Positions 34,774 to 46,914 are shown, counted from the first letter of the stretch. The stretch: DNA of 64,000 nt from Symbiodinium natans (GCA_905221605.1 CAJNDS010002368.1:262001-326000), one strand, 5' to 3'. Numbers and translations: made by a program. Notes: generated by a model from the letters alone, not told the origin.

Positions 34774-37700
34774 TCCTGTCTTCATTTCTCCTCCATGATT
34801 TTCATTGCTGTTCCCATGAAAATTGCTTCCTTTTGATCTCTCCTCTCTCCTTTCTCTCTCCCTTCTCTTCTCTTGTTCTCTTTTGAATCTCAAAATCACA
34901 CCAAAGGAAGCTTCTTTTCCTTATTGAATGAAAAAGAAAAACAAGAAAAGAGATAGGTAAAGACACTGAAGAGCTCCACTGCCTATTGTTTCATTCCCTT
35001 TCCTCTCTTTCTATGTGTTGTTTCCTTGTCGTTTCAGAAAGCTAGCAAAATAAGAGCAAGGGGGCTTCCTGAAGAGGAGAGAGGGCACCTATTTTTTTTA
35101 ATTATAGAGGGGAAAGCGAGAGACAAGGAAGGGAGAGATGATAGATAAAGAAGAGTGCTATCCGTCTCCTTGTTTCTTGTGTCTTCTCTTCTTTTCAGTT
35201 CATCATATTCCTCTTTTCGGCCTGTCTCTTCTGCTCTTTTCCTTACCCTTCTCCTTTTCAAGTTCTTCCAATTTAGTTTTTCTGTTTCGAAAAGAAAGAG
35301 GGAAGGGAGAGAGAAGGGCGAGAGGATAGATAAAGAAGAGTGCCATCTTCTTTGCGCCTTGTTTTGTCTCTCCATCTTCTTTGTTCATCTCTCTTCTATT
35401 CTTTTCTTGGCTCTTCCCATTAGAATTGTGTTCCTTTTATCTCTCCTCTCTCCTTCTCTTTCCCTTGTCTTCTCCTGTTCCCCTTTAAATGACAAAAAAC
35501 ACAAGAAAGGAAGAAGAGGGGAATGGAGGCCCTTTTCCGGTATTCTCCTGTTGCAATGAATAAGGGAAAGAGCATAGGAGATAAGGAAGGGAATTGAAAA
35601 GAAAATGGGCGATCGGGTGTCCTTTTTGCTAGTTTTCTGCATCTTCAAGGAAGAAAAAAGGACACCCACCCAAGAAGGAAAAGTAACTTAAGAGATAGTG
35701 AGGAAATTGAAGAGCTCCTCTCTTTACCTAGTCATTCCCTGTCCTCTCTTCTTATCTGTTGTTTGTCTTATTCGCTTCAAAAAGCAAAATAAGGGAAAGG
35801 CGATTTCCTGAAGAGGAAGAAGGGCGCCTACCTGTGAATAGCAAGATTGATTTTTCTAATTAGGGAGAGACTTGCCCTGCCTGAGCCTCCCTGGCCTGCT
35901 TGTTGTGGCCACATACAGTTGCGCTTCCAGCAAAATGGCATCCTTGTTATCTCGTCTCACTTCTCTTTTCCTTCTCTCCTTCTGTTTCCTTTTGACTGAT
36001 AAACCACAAGAAAGGAACTTGTGTGATAAGGCAGTGGAAGGGTAAGCAGAGGGTGACTCCTGGCGCGTGGACCGGTCCATACTTCATCATACCCCTCCTC
36101 TCGACCTATCTCTTCTGTTCCTTTCCTTACCCTCTCCTTCTCATAGTTCTTCCTTTTTGTTTTCTTATTTCGAAAAGAAAGAGGGAAGGGAGAGAGAAGG
36201 GAGAGAGGATAGATAAAGAAGAGTGCCATCTTCTCTGCGCCTTGTTTTGTCTCTCCCACTTCTCTATTCATCTCTCTTCTATTCTTTTCTTTGCTCTTCC
36301 CATTAACAATGCAATCCTTTTGTCTCTCCTCTCTCCTTCTCTCTCCCTTCTCTTCTCCTGTTCCCCTTTAAATGACAAAAGCGCAAGAAAGGAAGAACAA
36401 GAGGGGAATGGAGGCCATGCTCCTTTCTTTTCCAATGGATGGGGAAAGCGAGCGGGGTTGGCTCCTTGTCCGTAGACCCTCCCCATGCTGCAGCAAATCC
36501 CTCCTCTCGCCCTATCGCCTCTGTTCTTTTCCTTGTTCCCAAACGGAAAAAGAAAACGGGTTCCTTTACATGTTCATTGTTCTTCCTTTTGTTTTTATTT
36601 GAAAGGGAAAGATAAGAAAGAGAGGAAAGAAGAAAACGAGCACCATCTTCTCTTTGCCTGATTTTGCACCTCCCTCTCCTGTCTTCATTTCTCTTCCATG
36701 ATTTTCATTGCTCTTCCCATGAAAATTGCTTCCTTTTGATCTCTCCTCTCCCCTTTCTCTCTCCCTTCTCTTCTCTTGTTCTCTTTTGAATCTCAAAATC
36801 ACACCAAAGGAAGCTTCTTTTCCTTATTGAATGAAAAAGAAAAACAAGAAAAGAGATAGGTAAAGACACTGAAGAGCTCCACTGCCTATTGTTTCATTCC
36901 CTTTCCTCTCTTTCTATGTGTTGTTTCCTTGTCGTTTCAGAAAGCTAGCAAAATAAGAGCAAGGGGGCTTCCTGGAGAGGAGAGAGGGCGCCTATTTTTT
37001 TAATTATAGAGGGGAAAGCGAGAGACAAGGAAGGGAGAGATGATAGATAAAGAAGAGTGCTATCCGTCTCCTTGTTTCTTGTGTCTTCTCTTCTTTTCAG
37101 TTCATCATATTCCTCTTTTCGGCCTGTCTCTTCTGCTCTTTTCCTTACCCTTCTCCTTTTCAAGTTCTTCCAATTTAGTTTTTCTGTTTCGAAAAGAAAG
37201 AGGGAAGGGAGAGAGAAGGGCGAGAGGATAGATAAAGAAGAGTGCCATCTTCTTTGCGCCTTGTTTTGTCTCTCCATCTTCTTTGTTCATCTCTCTTCTA
37301 TTCTTTTCTTGGCTCTTCCCATTAGAATTGTGTTCCTTTTATCTCTCCTCTCTCCTTCTCTTTCCCTTGTCTTCTCCTGTTCCCCTTTAAATGACAAAAA
37401 CACAAGAAAGGAAGAAGAGGGGAATGGAGGCCCTTTTCCTGTATTCTCCTGTTGCAATGAATAAGGAAAAGAGCATAGGAGATAAGGAAGGGAATTGAAA
37501 AGAAAATGGGCGATCGGGTGTCCTTTTTGCTAGTTTTCTGCATCTTCAAGGAAGAAAAAAGGACACCCGCCCAAGAAGGAAAAGTAACTTAAGAGATAGG
37601 GAGGAAATTGAAGAGCTCCTCTCTTTACCTAGTCATTCCCTGTCCTCTCTTCTTATCTGTTGTTTGTCTTATTCGCTTCAAAAAGCAAAATAAGGGAAAG

Positions 37701-39415
37701 GAGATTTCCTGAAGAGGAAGAAGGGCGCCTACCTGTGAATAGCAAGATTGATTTTTTCTAATTAGGGAGAGACTTGCCCCGCCTGAGCCTCCCTGGCCTG
37801 CTTGTTGTGGCCACATACAGTTGCGCTTCCAGCAAAATGGCATCCTTGTTATCTCGTCTCACTTCTCTTTCCCTTCTCTCCTTCTGTTTCCTTTTGACTG
37901 ATAAACCACAAGAAAGGAACTTGTGTGATAAGGCAGTGGAAGGGTAAGCAGAGGGTGACTCCTGGCGCGTGGACCGGTCCATACTTCATCATACCCCTCC
38001 TCTCGGCCTATCTCTTCTGTTCCTTTCCTTACCCTTCTCCTTCTCATAGTTCTTCCTTTTTGTTTTCTTATTTCGAAAAGAAAGAGGGAAGGGAGAGAGA
38101 AGGGAGAGAGGATAGATAAAGAAGAGTGCCATCTTCTCTGCGCCTTGTTTTGTCTCTCCCACTTCTCTATTCATCTCTCTTCTATTCTTTTCTTTGCTCT
38201 TCCCATTAACAATGCAATCCTTTTGTCTCTCCTCTCTCCTTCTCTCTCCCTTCTCTTCTCCTGTTCCCCTTTAAATGACAAAAGCGCAAGAAAGGAAGAA
38301 CAAGAGGGGAATGGAGGCCATGCTCCTTTCTTTTCCAATGGATGGGGAAAGCGAGCGGGGTTGGCTCCTTGTCCGTAGACCCTCCCCATGCTGCAGCAAA
38401 TCCCTCCTCTCGCCCTATCGCCTCTGTTCTTTTCCTTGTTCCCAAACGGAAAAAGAAAACGGGTTCCTTTACATGTTCATTGTTCTTCCTTTTGTTTTTA
38501 TTTGAAAGGGAAAGATAAGAAAGAGAGGAAAGAAGAAAACGAGCACCATCTTCTCTTTGCCTGATTTTGCACCTCCCTCTCCTGTCTTCATTTCTCTTCC
38601 ATGATTTTCATTGCTCTTCCCATGAAAATTGCTTCCTTTTGATCTCTCCTCTCTCCTTTCTCTCTCCCTTCTCTTCTCTTGTTCTCTTTTAAATCTCAAA
38701 ATCACACCAAAGGAAGCTTCTTTTCCTTATTGAATGAAAAAGAAAAAGAAGAAAAGAGATAGGTAAAGACACTGAAGAGCTCCACTGCCTATTGTTTCAT
38801 TCCCTTTCCTCTCTTTCTATGTGTTGTTTCCCTTGTTGTTTCAGAAAGCTAGCAAAATAAGGGCAAGGGGGCTTCCTGAAGAGGAGAGGGCACCTATTTG
38901 TTTTAATTATAGAGGGAAAAGCGAGAGACAAGGAAGGGAGAGATGATAGATAAAGAAGAGTGCTATCCGTCTCCTTGTTTCTTGTGTCTTCTCTTCTTTT
39001 CAGTTCATCATATTCCCCTTTTCGGCCTGTCTCTTCTGCTCTTTTCATTACCCTTCTCCTTTTCAAGTTATTCCTTTTTAGTTTTTCTGTTTCGAAAAGA
39101 AAGAGGGAAGGGAGAGAGAAGGGAGAGAGGATAGATAAAGAAGAGTGCCATCTTCTTTGCGCCTTGTTTTGTCTCTCCATCTTCTTTGTTCATCTCTCTT
39201 CTATTCTTTTCTTGGCTCTTCCCATTAAAATTGTGTTCCTTTTATCTCTCCTCTCTCCTTCTCTTTCCCTTCTCTTCTCCTGTTCCCCTTTAAATGACAA
39301 AAACACAAGAAAGGAAGAACAAGAGGGGAATGGAGGCCCTTTTCCTGTATTCTCCTGTTGCAATGAATAAAGAAAAAGGATAGGAGATAAGGAAGGGAAT
39401 TGAGGAGCTCCTTTC
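34774..39415. repeat. 1,903-bp tandem repeat of polypyrimidine/polypurine DNA, about 2.4 copies
   Basis: TCCTGTCTTCATTTCTC begins at 34,774, 36,677 and 38,580, a period of exactly 1,903 bp; the third copy is partial. Copies differ at only a few positions. Each unit contains 4-5 diverged subunits sharing TCTCTCCTCTCTCC...TTCTCCTGTTCCCCTTTAAATGAC, so it is a higher-order repeat. Long strand-asymmetric CT tracts alternate with GA tracts. Open frames inside are shadows of this composition. Confidence 0.93.
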
Positions 39416-39499
39416 GCTACTTTCTTATGCCCTTTCCTTTGTATCTACCACACAAAAACACGACTCTCAGCTTCCAAATAAACCCTATTTAAGCCACCC

Positions 39500-39500
<1 letters not shown>

Positions 39501-39530
<30 letters not shown>
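39501..39530. repeat. Poly-C run of 30
   Basis: Immediately outside the right end of the 9.4-kb block. Its length may be inaccurate in the assembly. Confidence 0.9.
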
Positions 39531-39532
<2 letters not shown>

Positions 39533-39660
39533 ATGTTCCCCCCCCATAATTAAGGCTATTTAGGGATAGCCAAGCCGAATCCAGAACCCTAAACCCCACA
39601 CCCTATCAAGCCCGACATGTGAGAGGGTCTTCACCGCCCCCACCCTCCCCACCCCCCCAG

Positions 39661-41059
39661 CCCGCCCTGCATGAGAAACCATCGTGGACTGGAGGTCCCT
39701 GGTGATGCTGTCCCGAAAGGTCTTAGGGGCTTCAGGGGTTTTGAGGGCAAGCCTAAACGCTAGACCCTAAGTCAAGGGTTTAGGGTTTAGGCAACCCTGA
39801 AACCCCATAAGAATCCCTAAGCCCCAAACCCTAAGTGCACTAACTTAGGGCTTAAAGGCTTAGGAAATAAGAACCCTTAAACCCCAAACCCTAAGTTTAA
39901 TGGCTGAGGGCTTAAAGGCTTAGGAACTAAGAGCCCTTAAACCCCAAACCCTAAGTTTAATGGCTTAGGGCTTGAGAAGGTTTAGGGTTTCTCAAAGTTT
40001 AGGGTGCAGGGTTTCGGCGGGAAAGCTGTGCCTTGCCATGGAGAAACCAGCGCCCTGGCCGCCGAGGCGGGGGGTTAAGCTTCAGGGTTGTGTTTAGGGT
40101 TTAGGGTTTGGGGTTTAGGGTTAGGGTTTAGACTCTGGGTTTAGGGTTTTAGGGTTTTGGGGGTTTTAGGGCTTTGTGGCTTTAGGGTTTTAGGGCCCAA
40201 CATACCCCCAAGACCCACCCCCTCCTCCCCTCCAACAAAAACCGGACAAGCCTCATACCATAAACCCTGAAAACCCTCAACTCTATTGTGGTAAACTCTA
40301 TAAAGCCCTGTAAACCCTAAAAACCTTATCTAACCCTCAGCTGCTGTTGCCCTCCTATAAATGGGTCTTGCTGGCTGAGCTTTCATTTTGGGGCAAGTGG
40401 CACCCGTCTTGGGGTGCTCAACCCAAAGACGCCTCAAACCCTTAAGGGTCATAGGGTTTTAGGCGCTTAGGGTGTATGGGTTAAGGGTTTAGGGTTTTAG
40501 GGTTTTAGGGTTTTAGGGTTTTAGGGTTTTTGGGCCTTAGGGCTGAAAGGTTTGAGGGTTTAGGGTTAATGGCGTCAGGGGTTTGAGGGGTTTTAGCCTC
40601 AACCCCTGAAACAGCCGTGGCACGTGGAGGGTCGAGATTTGGCATAAACCCTTCTAAGACCCTATAAACCCTGTAGACCCTCTAAACCCTAACTAACTCC
40701 AAGCTTTATCAGCCCAGAACCCTACGCCCTATAAGCCCTAGAAGCCCTATGAACCCTATGAACCCTATAAACCCGGGACCCTGTACCTATACCCTACATG
40801 CCCGATAAACTTAAAACCCGGAGCTGCAGGGTTTTTTAGGGTCTCAAGGGTTTTGTTTTCTATTCTTGAGTCTTTAGGTGCTCTTTTTTTGAGAGCTGTT
40901 TCAGGGTTTTCTAGGGTTTTTGGGGTTTTTGGGCTTGAGGGTTCTAGGGGTTTAGGGTTTTTGACATTGTGGGGCTTGAAGACAGTCGCCAAGATCCCCG
41001 CGCCTTCACTTCAAGTGCGCGCGAGCCCCCCCAGGAATGGGATGGAAAACAACCCTTAA
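39661..41059 (+). CDS. Hypothetical 3-exon 3' gene end
   Basis: Exons 39661-39694 (CCACCCCCCCAG acceptor; PALHEKPSWTG), 40044-40073 (TSALAAEAG, donor G|GTTAAG) and 41016-41059 (CGCCTTCACTTCAAG acceptor; RASPPRNGMENNP, then TAA). Phases fit. No start found. The minus strand of the first island reads FRDSITRDLQSTMVSHAGRA. Product unknown. Confidence 0.23.
39822..39975. repeat. 60-bp direct repeat, 2.6 copies
   Basis: Unit CCCCAAACCCTAAG...GGGCTTAAAGGCTTAGG...CCCTTAAA is repeated in tandem within the spacer after the island at 39,661. Confidence 0.85.
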
Positions 41060-41245
41060 GGGTTTGGGGTTCTAACTGGAGTTGAACAGGCTTTAGGGTT
41101 GAGTTAGAGGGCCCGGATTCGGTCAGGCTTGTGTGGGATGCAGCAGAGCTTAGGAGTTTCTTGGGGTGCTTCTGATCACAGACGGTCGCATCCTCAACCC
41201 TAAACCCTAAACCCTAAACCCTAAACCCCAAACCCTGGAATTCAG

Positions 41246-41345
41246 GGGGCAATGGGGTGGAGACATCCAGCTTTCGACTCTTGAGCCACGCAGTGGGCGA
41301 GGATGTCAGGCACAGGCGACTCCTTGGGGAACCTTTGGGGTTTAG
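41246..41345 (+). CDS. Candidate exon
   Basis: Behind GGAATTCAG a frame reads GNGVETSSFRLLSHAVGEDV and RHRRLLGEP up to the heptamer repeat; GAT|GTCAGG is a possible internal donor. The minus strand reads ESPVPDILAHCVAQESKAGC to a stop. CCCTAAA left, TTTAGGG right. Gene unknown. Confidence 0.25.
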
Positions 41346-41872
41346 GGCTTGGGGTTTAGGGTTTAGGGTTGAGGGTTTAGGGTTTAGGGTTGAGGGCTTC
41401 AAAGCTTCAAAGCTTCAAGGCTTAGAGTTTAGGGTGTAGGGTTTGGGGTTTACATATTGGAGTCTTCTTAGGGTCTAGGGTCTAGGGTTTAGGGGAACCT
41501 AGGGGAGTGTAAGGGAGGGGAGTGCAGCGGGGCGCGTTTTGCCCAAAGAAGGGCCCTAACCTAAACCCTAAACCTTACACATGCAGCACAAAGGCGCTAT
41601 CTCTCTACGTAAGGCGGTTCGTTCCTGGGTGCTGAGTTCTCTACGGAAGAAGCCTAACCTTGGGTCCACCCAGCACTAGCCGATAAGCCCTAACCCTCAC
41701 GTAAAACCCTAAACCCTAAACCCTAAACCCTAAACCCTAAACCCTAAACCCTTGATCTTCTGAGGGCTCACAGGAGCTCGAACATAGGGGGGCATTGCGG
41801 GTTTGCTTCTGGCTTTGGGAGCTGAGGCTTCTAGGGTGTTGGGTTTAGAGGTTTAGGGTTTAGGGATTGGAC

Positions 41873-42015
41873 CTAAACCCTAAACCCTAAACCCTGAACC
41901 CTAGACCCTGGACCCTGAACACTAAACCCTAAACCCTAAACCCTAAACCCTAAACCCTAAACCCTAAACCCTAAACCCTAAACCCTAAACCCTAAACCCT
42001 AAACCCTAACCCTAA
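41873..42015 (-). repeat. CCCTAAA array, about 20 copies
   Basis: Nearly perfect, interrupted by CCCTGGA/CCCTAGA variants. It sits left of a G-run (42,035-42,051) and a small island (42,060-42,104) that reads VANMRPKRRRPKT to TGA on + (arginine-rich). Confidence 0.95.
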
Positions 42016-42202
42016 ACGGCTCCAGCGGGGGGCCGGGGGGGGGGGGGGGGGAGGTACCGAGGTGGCCAACATGCGGCCGAAGAGGAGACGCCCGAAGACC
42101 TGAGGGTTTAGGGTTTGGGGTTTGGGGTTTGGGGTTTAGGGTTCAGGGCAACAACATGTTGGCACACTCTCTTGAGTTTTTGGCGTTTTGGGGTCTAGAG
42201 TT

Positions 42203-42293
42203 TGGGGTTTAAGGGTTTAAGGGTTTAAGGGTTTAAGGGTTTAAGGGTTTAAGGGTTTAAGGGTTTAAGGGTTTAAGGGTTTAAGGGTTTAGG
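42203..42293 (+). repeat. TTTAAGGG octamer array
   Basis: About eleven copies of an octamer variant of the heptamer, locally homogenised. Confidence 0.93.
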
Positions 42294-42798
42294 GTTCATT
42301 TTTTTAAGTTTAGGGTTTGGGATTTTTAGGGTTTAGGGTTTGGGTGGTTTTAGTCTGGTTTAGGGTTCTAGTGTTCCAAGTATGGGCCTTTAGTTTGGGC
42401 ACCATTTTATACAGTCCTTTCCTAAACCGTAAACCCTAAACCCTAAACCCTGAACCCTAAACCCTAAACTAAGCATGACAAGGGCCCATACTCCGGATCC
42501 CTATAAACAAGGGTAAGGGACCATAACAAGGGTTCCAACCCTAGAACATTGGGCACCCTCGCTTTTGGTTTAGGGTCTGAGCTTCTAGGGTTTATGATTT
42601 AGGTATTTTTTAGTTTCGGGTTTAGGGGGTTTACAGTTTAGGGTTTGGGGATTTCAGGGTTTAAGGTTCAGGGTTGAGGTTTTAAAGGGTTTGAGGGTTT
42701 CGGGCTTCGGGCAAATGCAAGATGCATTAATGAAGCCATATAAGAGCCCTTAACCTGAAATCCTCAACCCTAAACCCTAAACCCTAAACCCGCTCTAG

Positions 42799-43121
42799 GA
42801 GCCCTTTCGGGGCTCGGGCTCCTTCACAACAAATACATCCGTTTGGGGTTTGAGGGTCTCGGGGGTTGCAGCTGTAGGATAGGCAGAGTTCAGGTTTAGG
42901 GTTGAATTTAGGGTTTGGGGAATAGGGTTGGGGGTTTAGGGTTCGGGGGGGAGGGAGGGGGGGAGGGGGAGGGGGGGCTGGAAATGGCTTTACAGCTGTA
43001 AGCCAAAAAATGCTTGTGAAGCTTTGGGGTGTTAGTTGCGGCTTCGTGGCTTCTGCTTGCCAGGGTTTGGGCTTGCCTGAAGCACACGTCCAGTGCCACT
43101 GGCCGAGCTTTGGCCTTCGAG
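42799..43121 (+). CDS. Two candidate exons
   Basis: 42799-42840 (CCCGCTCTAG acceptor, TCC|GTTTGG donor; EPFRGSGSFTTNTS) and 43064-43121 (GGCTTCTGCTTGCCAG acceptor, CGAG|GTTGCG donor; GLGLPEAHVQCHWPSFGLR). Phases fit (0/0/1). The second has one of the best acceptors in the window. A further island (43,200-43,440) is open on both strands. Product unknown. Confidence 0.27.
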
Positions 43122-43386
43122 GTTGCGCCCGTCAGCGAGGAAGCCGGGCTAAACCCTAAACCCTAAACCCTAAACCCTAAACCCTAAACCCTAAACCCTA
43201 AACCCTAAACCGACGCCCCACAGGGCTGGGCTGACGCCCTACAGGGCTGGGCTGCATGGCGTCGCTTCCACCCACCCCAGGGCTTTAGAGCAAAACTTCG
43301 CGTTTGGCTTTCCGATGCATCCGCAAGCTGCAAAATCTCCCTACAACAGCCCTCCCTCAAATTAATCTTGTTCCCGAAAGCTTCAG

Positions 43387-43434
43387 ATGAGTCTGAGGCG
43401 GTGGTGGAGGCTGAACGTTCGCCTCCTTGATGAA
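43387..43434 (+). CDS. Candidate first exon
   Basis: ATG directly after GAAAGCTTCAG; reads MSLRRWWRLNVRLLDE and ends GAA|GTGCCA. The minus strand is open for 78 codons across the same island (43,205-43,441), so this start is tentative. Confidence 0.2.
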
Positions 43435-44486
43435 GTGCCAAACCCTAAACCCTAAGCCCTAAGCCCTAAACCCTACACCCTAAACCCTAAACCCTACACC
43501 CTACACCCTAAACCCTAACTCCAATTTGGAGTACCCACCTTGGCCGGCCATCGCATGAGCCTGATCCAAAATTACGTGGAAGTCATAAGAGGTGGACCCT
43601 TCCATCCAATGCCAAAGCCAGGACCCTGGGCTCCAACCAGAGCCCTGAGCCTTTGCCCCCAGTTACAACCCTACTTTTAAGCACCCATGAACCTCCAAGT
43701 GGGGGTTTTGCACCGTGAGCCTTGCACTGCACCCTATACTAAACCCTAAACCTTGAACCCGAAACCCTGAACCCTAAACCCTAAGCCCTAAACCCTGAAC
43801 CCTAAACCCCGCACCCTAAACCCTAAACCCTGAACCCCCACTGCTCATGCTGAGAGAGCCCCGCGTGCATATCGGGATGATCGTGGAGCCTTGGCGGGAG
43901 TCTAGGCATGGGTTTAGGGTTTAGGGTTTAGGGTTTAGAGTTTAGGGTTGCGGGTTTAGGGTTTGGGGCTTAGGGGCTTAGGCGGAGCTTTTTTTTGTTG
44001 AAAGGCGTGGCTCGGGGTTGTTTTGCATTTTTAAGGTGTGGCTTGGATCTGTTTCGAAATCGTGCTGCTCTTGCCTAGGCGCAGCCCTCATTTTGGCTAG
44101 AAAATCGCGCTCTCGCCCAGGCGCGGGCCTACCTGTAGAATCGGAAAGTAGCTGTTTTTCTTGGTAACGGATTTCAGCACACTACTGGTTAGAAATCGCG
44201 TTCTGGCCTTCAGTTTTTTGCTGTACAGACCCAAGGAAAGAAACCCTCCAGGCACTGTATCGGTGTTAGGGCTCTTGGGTTTTTTAGGAATTTGTTAGGC
44301 TTTTAGGGCTTTTAGGGGCTTTATGGTTCTTAGGGTCTGCAGTTTCAGGGTTCTTTCTAGAATCCCCCCCCCCCCCCCTCCACAGGAGAAAACCAGATGC
44401 AAAAACCTATTTGCCTTAGCACCTGGCCGCACTGAGCCCCTCGTCATGGGAAGCACAACCGCACTGCCCCTAGAAACCCTGAACCT

Positions 44487-44627
44487 TACTTGGAGGTTCA
44501 TGCTACTTATTAACCAATTATAGCTGTACTTCTAACTGCACTTACAACCCTATTAGGGCACTTAAGGAGCTTATAAGTGCGCCATAAGTACAGTTATAAT
44601 TGGCTAACAGGTACCATGAACCTCCAA
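44487..44627. mobile_element. Short inverted-repeat element, family A (141 bp)
   Basis: Ends ACTTGGAGGTTCATG and CATGAACCTCCAA; internal inverted ACCAATTATAGCTGTACTT / AAGTACAGTTATAATTGG. Typical MITE organisation with no coding capacity. Confidence 0.8.
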
Positions 44628-45067
44628 CTAAACCCTATGCCCTCTATGCCTCATGAAACACGAGTTCCATAACAGCGTGACCAGCGTGGGGATTCTCAGG
44701 GTCCTGGGCTTTCGCAACTCTTTCGAACCCTCAACCCTAAACCCTAAAACCTAAATAAACCCTAAACCCTAAACCCTACCCTAAACCCTACCCTCTATAA
44801 ACCCAAGGAGGGAGGGGCGGGGGGGGGGGGTTGAGGTTTACAGTTTCGGGTTTCGGACGGGACTGTGGGGTTCTGGATGTGGTCGCTGGTACCCTTACCC
44901 TTCCTTCCTGCCTCCAAACTAAGATGCTTCACTACTACTATACCCCCAAAAGAGGAAACTGTAGCCCGTAATTATAGTCTATTGGCTTTCAAGGTAATTC
45001 CCCTGAACCACCAACAGACCATATCTTGGCTGCACTTAGGAGGGTAGCTATAAATCAAACTTTTAGC

Positions 45068-45135
45068 TGCCTTATTAAGAAACCCAATAAGCCCAAAAAG
45101 GCTAAAGATGTACAGTTACAGTAAAGCACCACAAA
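45068..45135. repeat. Dispersed 65-bp repeat (two copies)
   Basis: CCAATAAGCCCAAAAAGGCTAAAGATG...GTTACAGTAAAGCACCACAAAG matches 56,962-57,024 with few changes. Both copies lie next to candidate exons. Confidence 0.7.
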
Positions 45136-45172
45136 GATATGGGCCCGGCGGGATACTTGCGCCCTTCTTCAG

Positions 45173-45232
45173 CGCGAAGAGGCAGATGGTCATCTCACTC
45201 GTTTGGCCCACCTCCTGGCGCGTTTTTTTTTG
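45173..45232 (+). CDS. Candidate exon
   Basis: Acceptor GCGCCCTTCTTCAG and donor TTG|GTGCGT enclose REEADGHLTRLAHLLARFFL, 20 codons, phase 0. The minus strand reads VGQTSEMTICLFALKKGA. Splice signals favour +. Gene unknown. Confidence 0.3.
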
Positions 45233-45678
45233 GTGCGTTGCACCCCTAAACCCTAAACCCTAAACCCCAAACCCCAAACCCTAAAGCCGGATGCACTGCA
45301 CCCGAAACCCGACTTGCACACCCACAACACCCTAAACACTCAAGCCCACACCCTGAGCCTGAACCCTAATACCTAAAACCCTGTGTTTTGTGGCAGCTTG
45401 CGGATTAGAGTTTAAAATGGTCCCTGCGGTTAAGAGTCTTTGGGTTTCATGCAGGGTTTAGAGTTTTCCGGGTTTTTGGGTTTCGGGGTTTCAGGGTGCT
45501 AGGGTTTCAGGGTTTCAAGATTGTGGAATTTTTGGGATTCTGGAACTTTGGGGCGTACAGCGGAAGACCCCACAACTAAACCGCGACCGAAAACCCGAAC
45601 GGAGGTTCATGGGTAGATTCAGAATTGGCTCGCATGTAGGGCACCTACAATTCTAACATGTTCTAACCTTCTTTGGGT

Positions 45679-45798
45679 TACCCTAAACCCTAAACCCTAA
45701 ACCCTAAACCCTGAACCCTGAACCCTAAACCCTAAACCCTAAACCCTAAACCCTAAACCCTAAACCCTAAACCCTAAACCCTAAACCCTAAACCCTAC
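45679..45798 (-). repeat. CCCTAAA array, about 16 copies
   Basis: Nearly perfect; two CCCTGAA units. Precedes a small island at 45,830-45,905 that is open in several frames. Confidence 0.95.
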
Positions 45799-46704
45799 AA
45801 ATTGTAGGGTTTTAAGAGTGTTTGGGCTCCCCGCCATGTAGCCGACCGTGGCGGATGGGGGAAGACGCTGACACAGGTCGGGTCCTGCCGGCCGAATGGG
45901 AGTTTAGGGTTTAGGGTTTAGGGTCAATTGCAGCTATAAGTAGGGCAACGACGATAAGCTTGTTGAGGGTACTTCTAACCCGACAGATAACTACTCATGA
46001 ACCTTCAAGTAGCCCTAAGCCCTAAACCCTAACCCTAAACCCTAAACCCTAAGCCCTAAGCCCTAAGCCCTAAACCCTAAACCCTAGAACTTCACAAAGA
46101 ACTAGCAAGTCTAAGCTCTCCGCCGCCTTGGACGGACCCGAGCTTTTGGGATTTAGGGTTTTGGGTTTAGGGTTTGGGTTTCGGGGTTTTAGGGTTTAGG
46201 GGTTTAGGGTTTAGGGGTTAGGAATCGGGATTTTAGGGTTTAGGGGCTTCAGGGGCTTCAGGGGCTTTAGGGGTTTTAGGGGTTTTGGGTTTCGGGGTTT
46301 TAGGATTTGGGGGCTTTAGGGACTCTGGGGGTTCTAGGGGTTTAGGCTTCGGGGTTTTAGGGTTTAGGGGTTTAGGGTTTGGGGGTTTAGGCTTGGGGGT
46401 TTTAGGGGGTTGGGCGCTTGAGGGGCTTTAGGGGTTCTAGGGGTTTAGGCTTCGGGGATTTAGGGTTCAGGGGCTTTAGGGGTTATAGGGTTTAGGGGTT
46501 TAGGTTTCGGGGTTTTAGCTCTTAGGGGGCTTTAGGGGCTTTAGGGGTTTTAGGGTTTAGGGGTCTTAGGGTTTAGGGGCTTAGGGTTCAGGGATTTAGG
46601 GCGTTTTATGGTTCATGGCGTAGCGTTTTCAGGTGCAGGATTAAGAGTTCGGGGGTTTCTAGGGTTCTGGCCTTACTAGGGTTTACCCTACACAGCCTCT
46701 TCAG

Positions 46705-46897
46705 GTGACACGGCTTGCTCAGACTCCGGGCCTCAAGGTTTGAGCCCTAGGGTTTAGGGTTTAGGGTCTAGGGTCTAGGGTTTAGGGTTTAGGGTTTAGG
46801 GTTTAGGGTTTAGGGTTTAGGGTTTAGGGTTTAGGGTCTGGCCGAGACATTGTGTGACCTCGTGAGGGCCTCGCTGGGTTCTGCCATGACCCCAAAG
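46705..46897 (+). CDS. Two small candidate exons
   Basis: 46705-46737 (ACACAGCCTCTTCAG acceptor, AAG|GTTTGA donor; VTRLAQTPGLK) and 46867-46897 (GLAGFCHDPK, donor G|GTCCAG), phases 0/0. Between them lies a TTTAGGG array (46,748-46,846). Too short to be convincing alone. Confidence 0.22.
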
Positions 46898-46914
46898 GTC
46901 CAGCCAGATAATAT

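Larger units (their letters stand above)
30050..39494. mobile_element. 9.4-kb composite block with 27-bp terminal inverted repeats
   Basis: 30,050-30,076 and 39,468-39,494 are exact reverse complements over 27 bp (GCTTAAATAGGGTTTATTTG... at the left). Weaker similarity continues inward (CTCGTGTT against GTCGTGTT). A third, inverted, diverged copy is at 30,131-30,160. Nothing inside resembles a transposase or reverse transcriptase, so an element would be non-autonomous. Outside both ends lie C-runs. It is the only heptamer-free stretch of this size here. Alternatives are a satellite-rich segment or an assembly join; the inverted ends favour a mobile or foldback origin. Confidence 0.6.

Noticed and set aside
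34800..39400. Dozens of 60-150 codon frames rich in Ser/Leu/Phe or Lys/Arg/Glu
   Set aside because: Identical frames recur in each 1,903-bp copy and reflect CT/GA-rich satellite composition.
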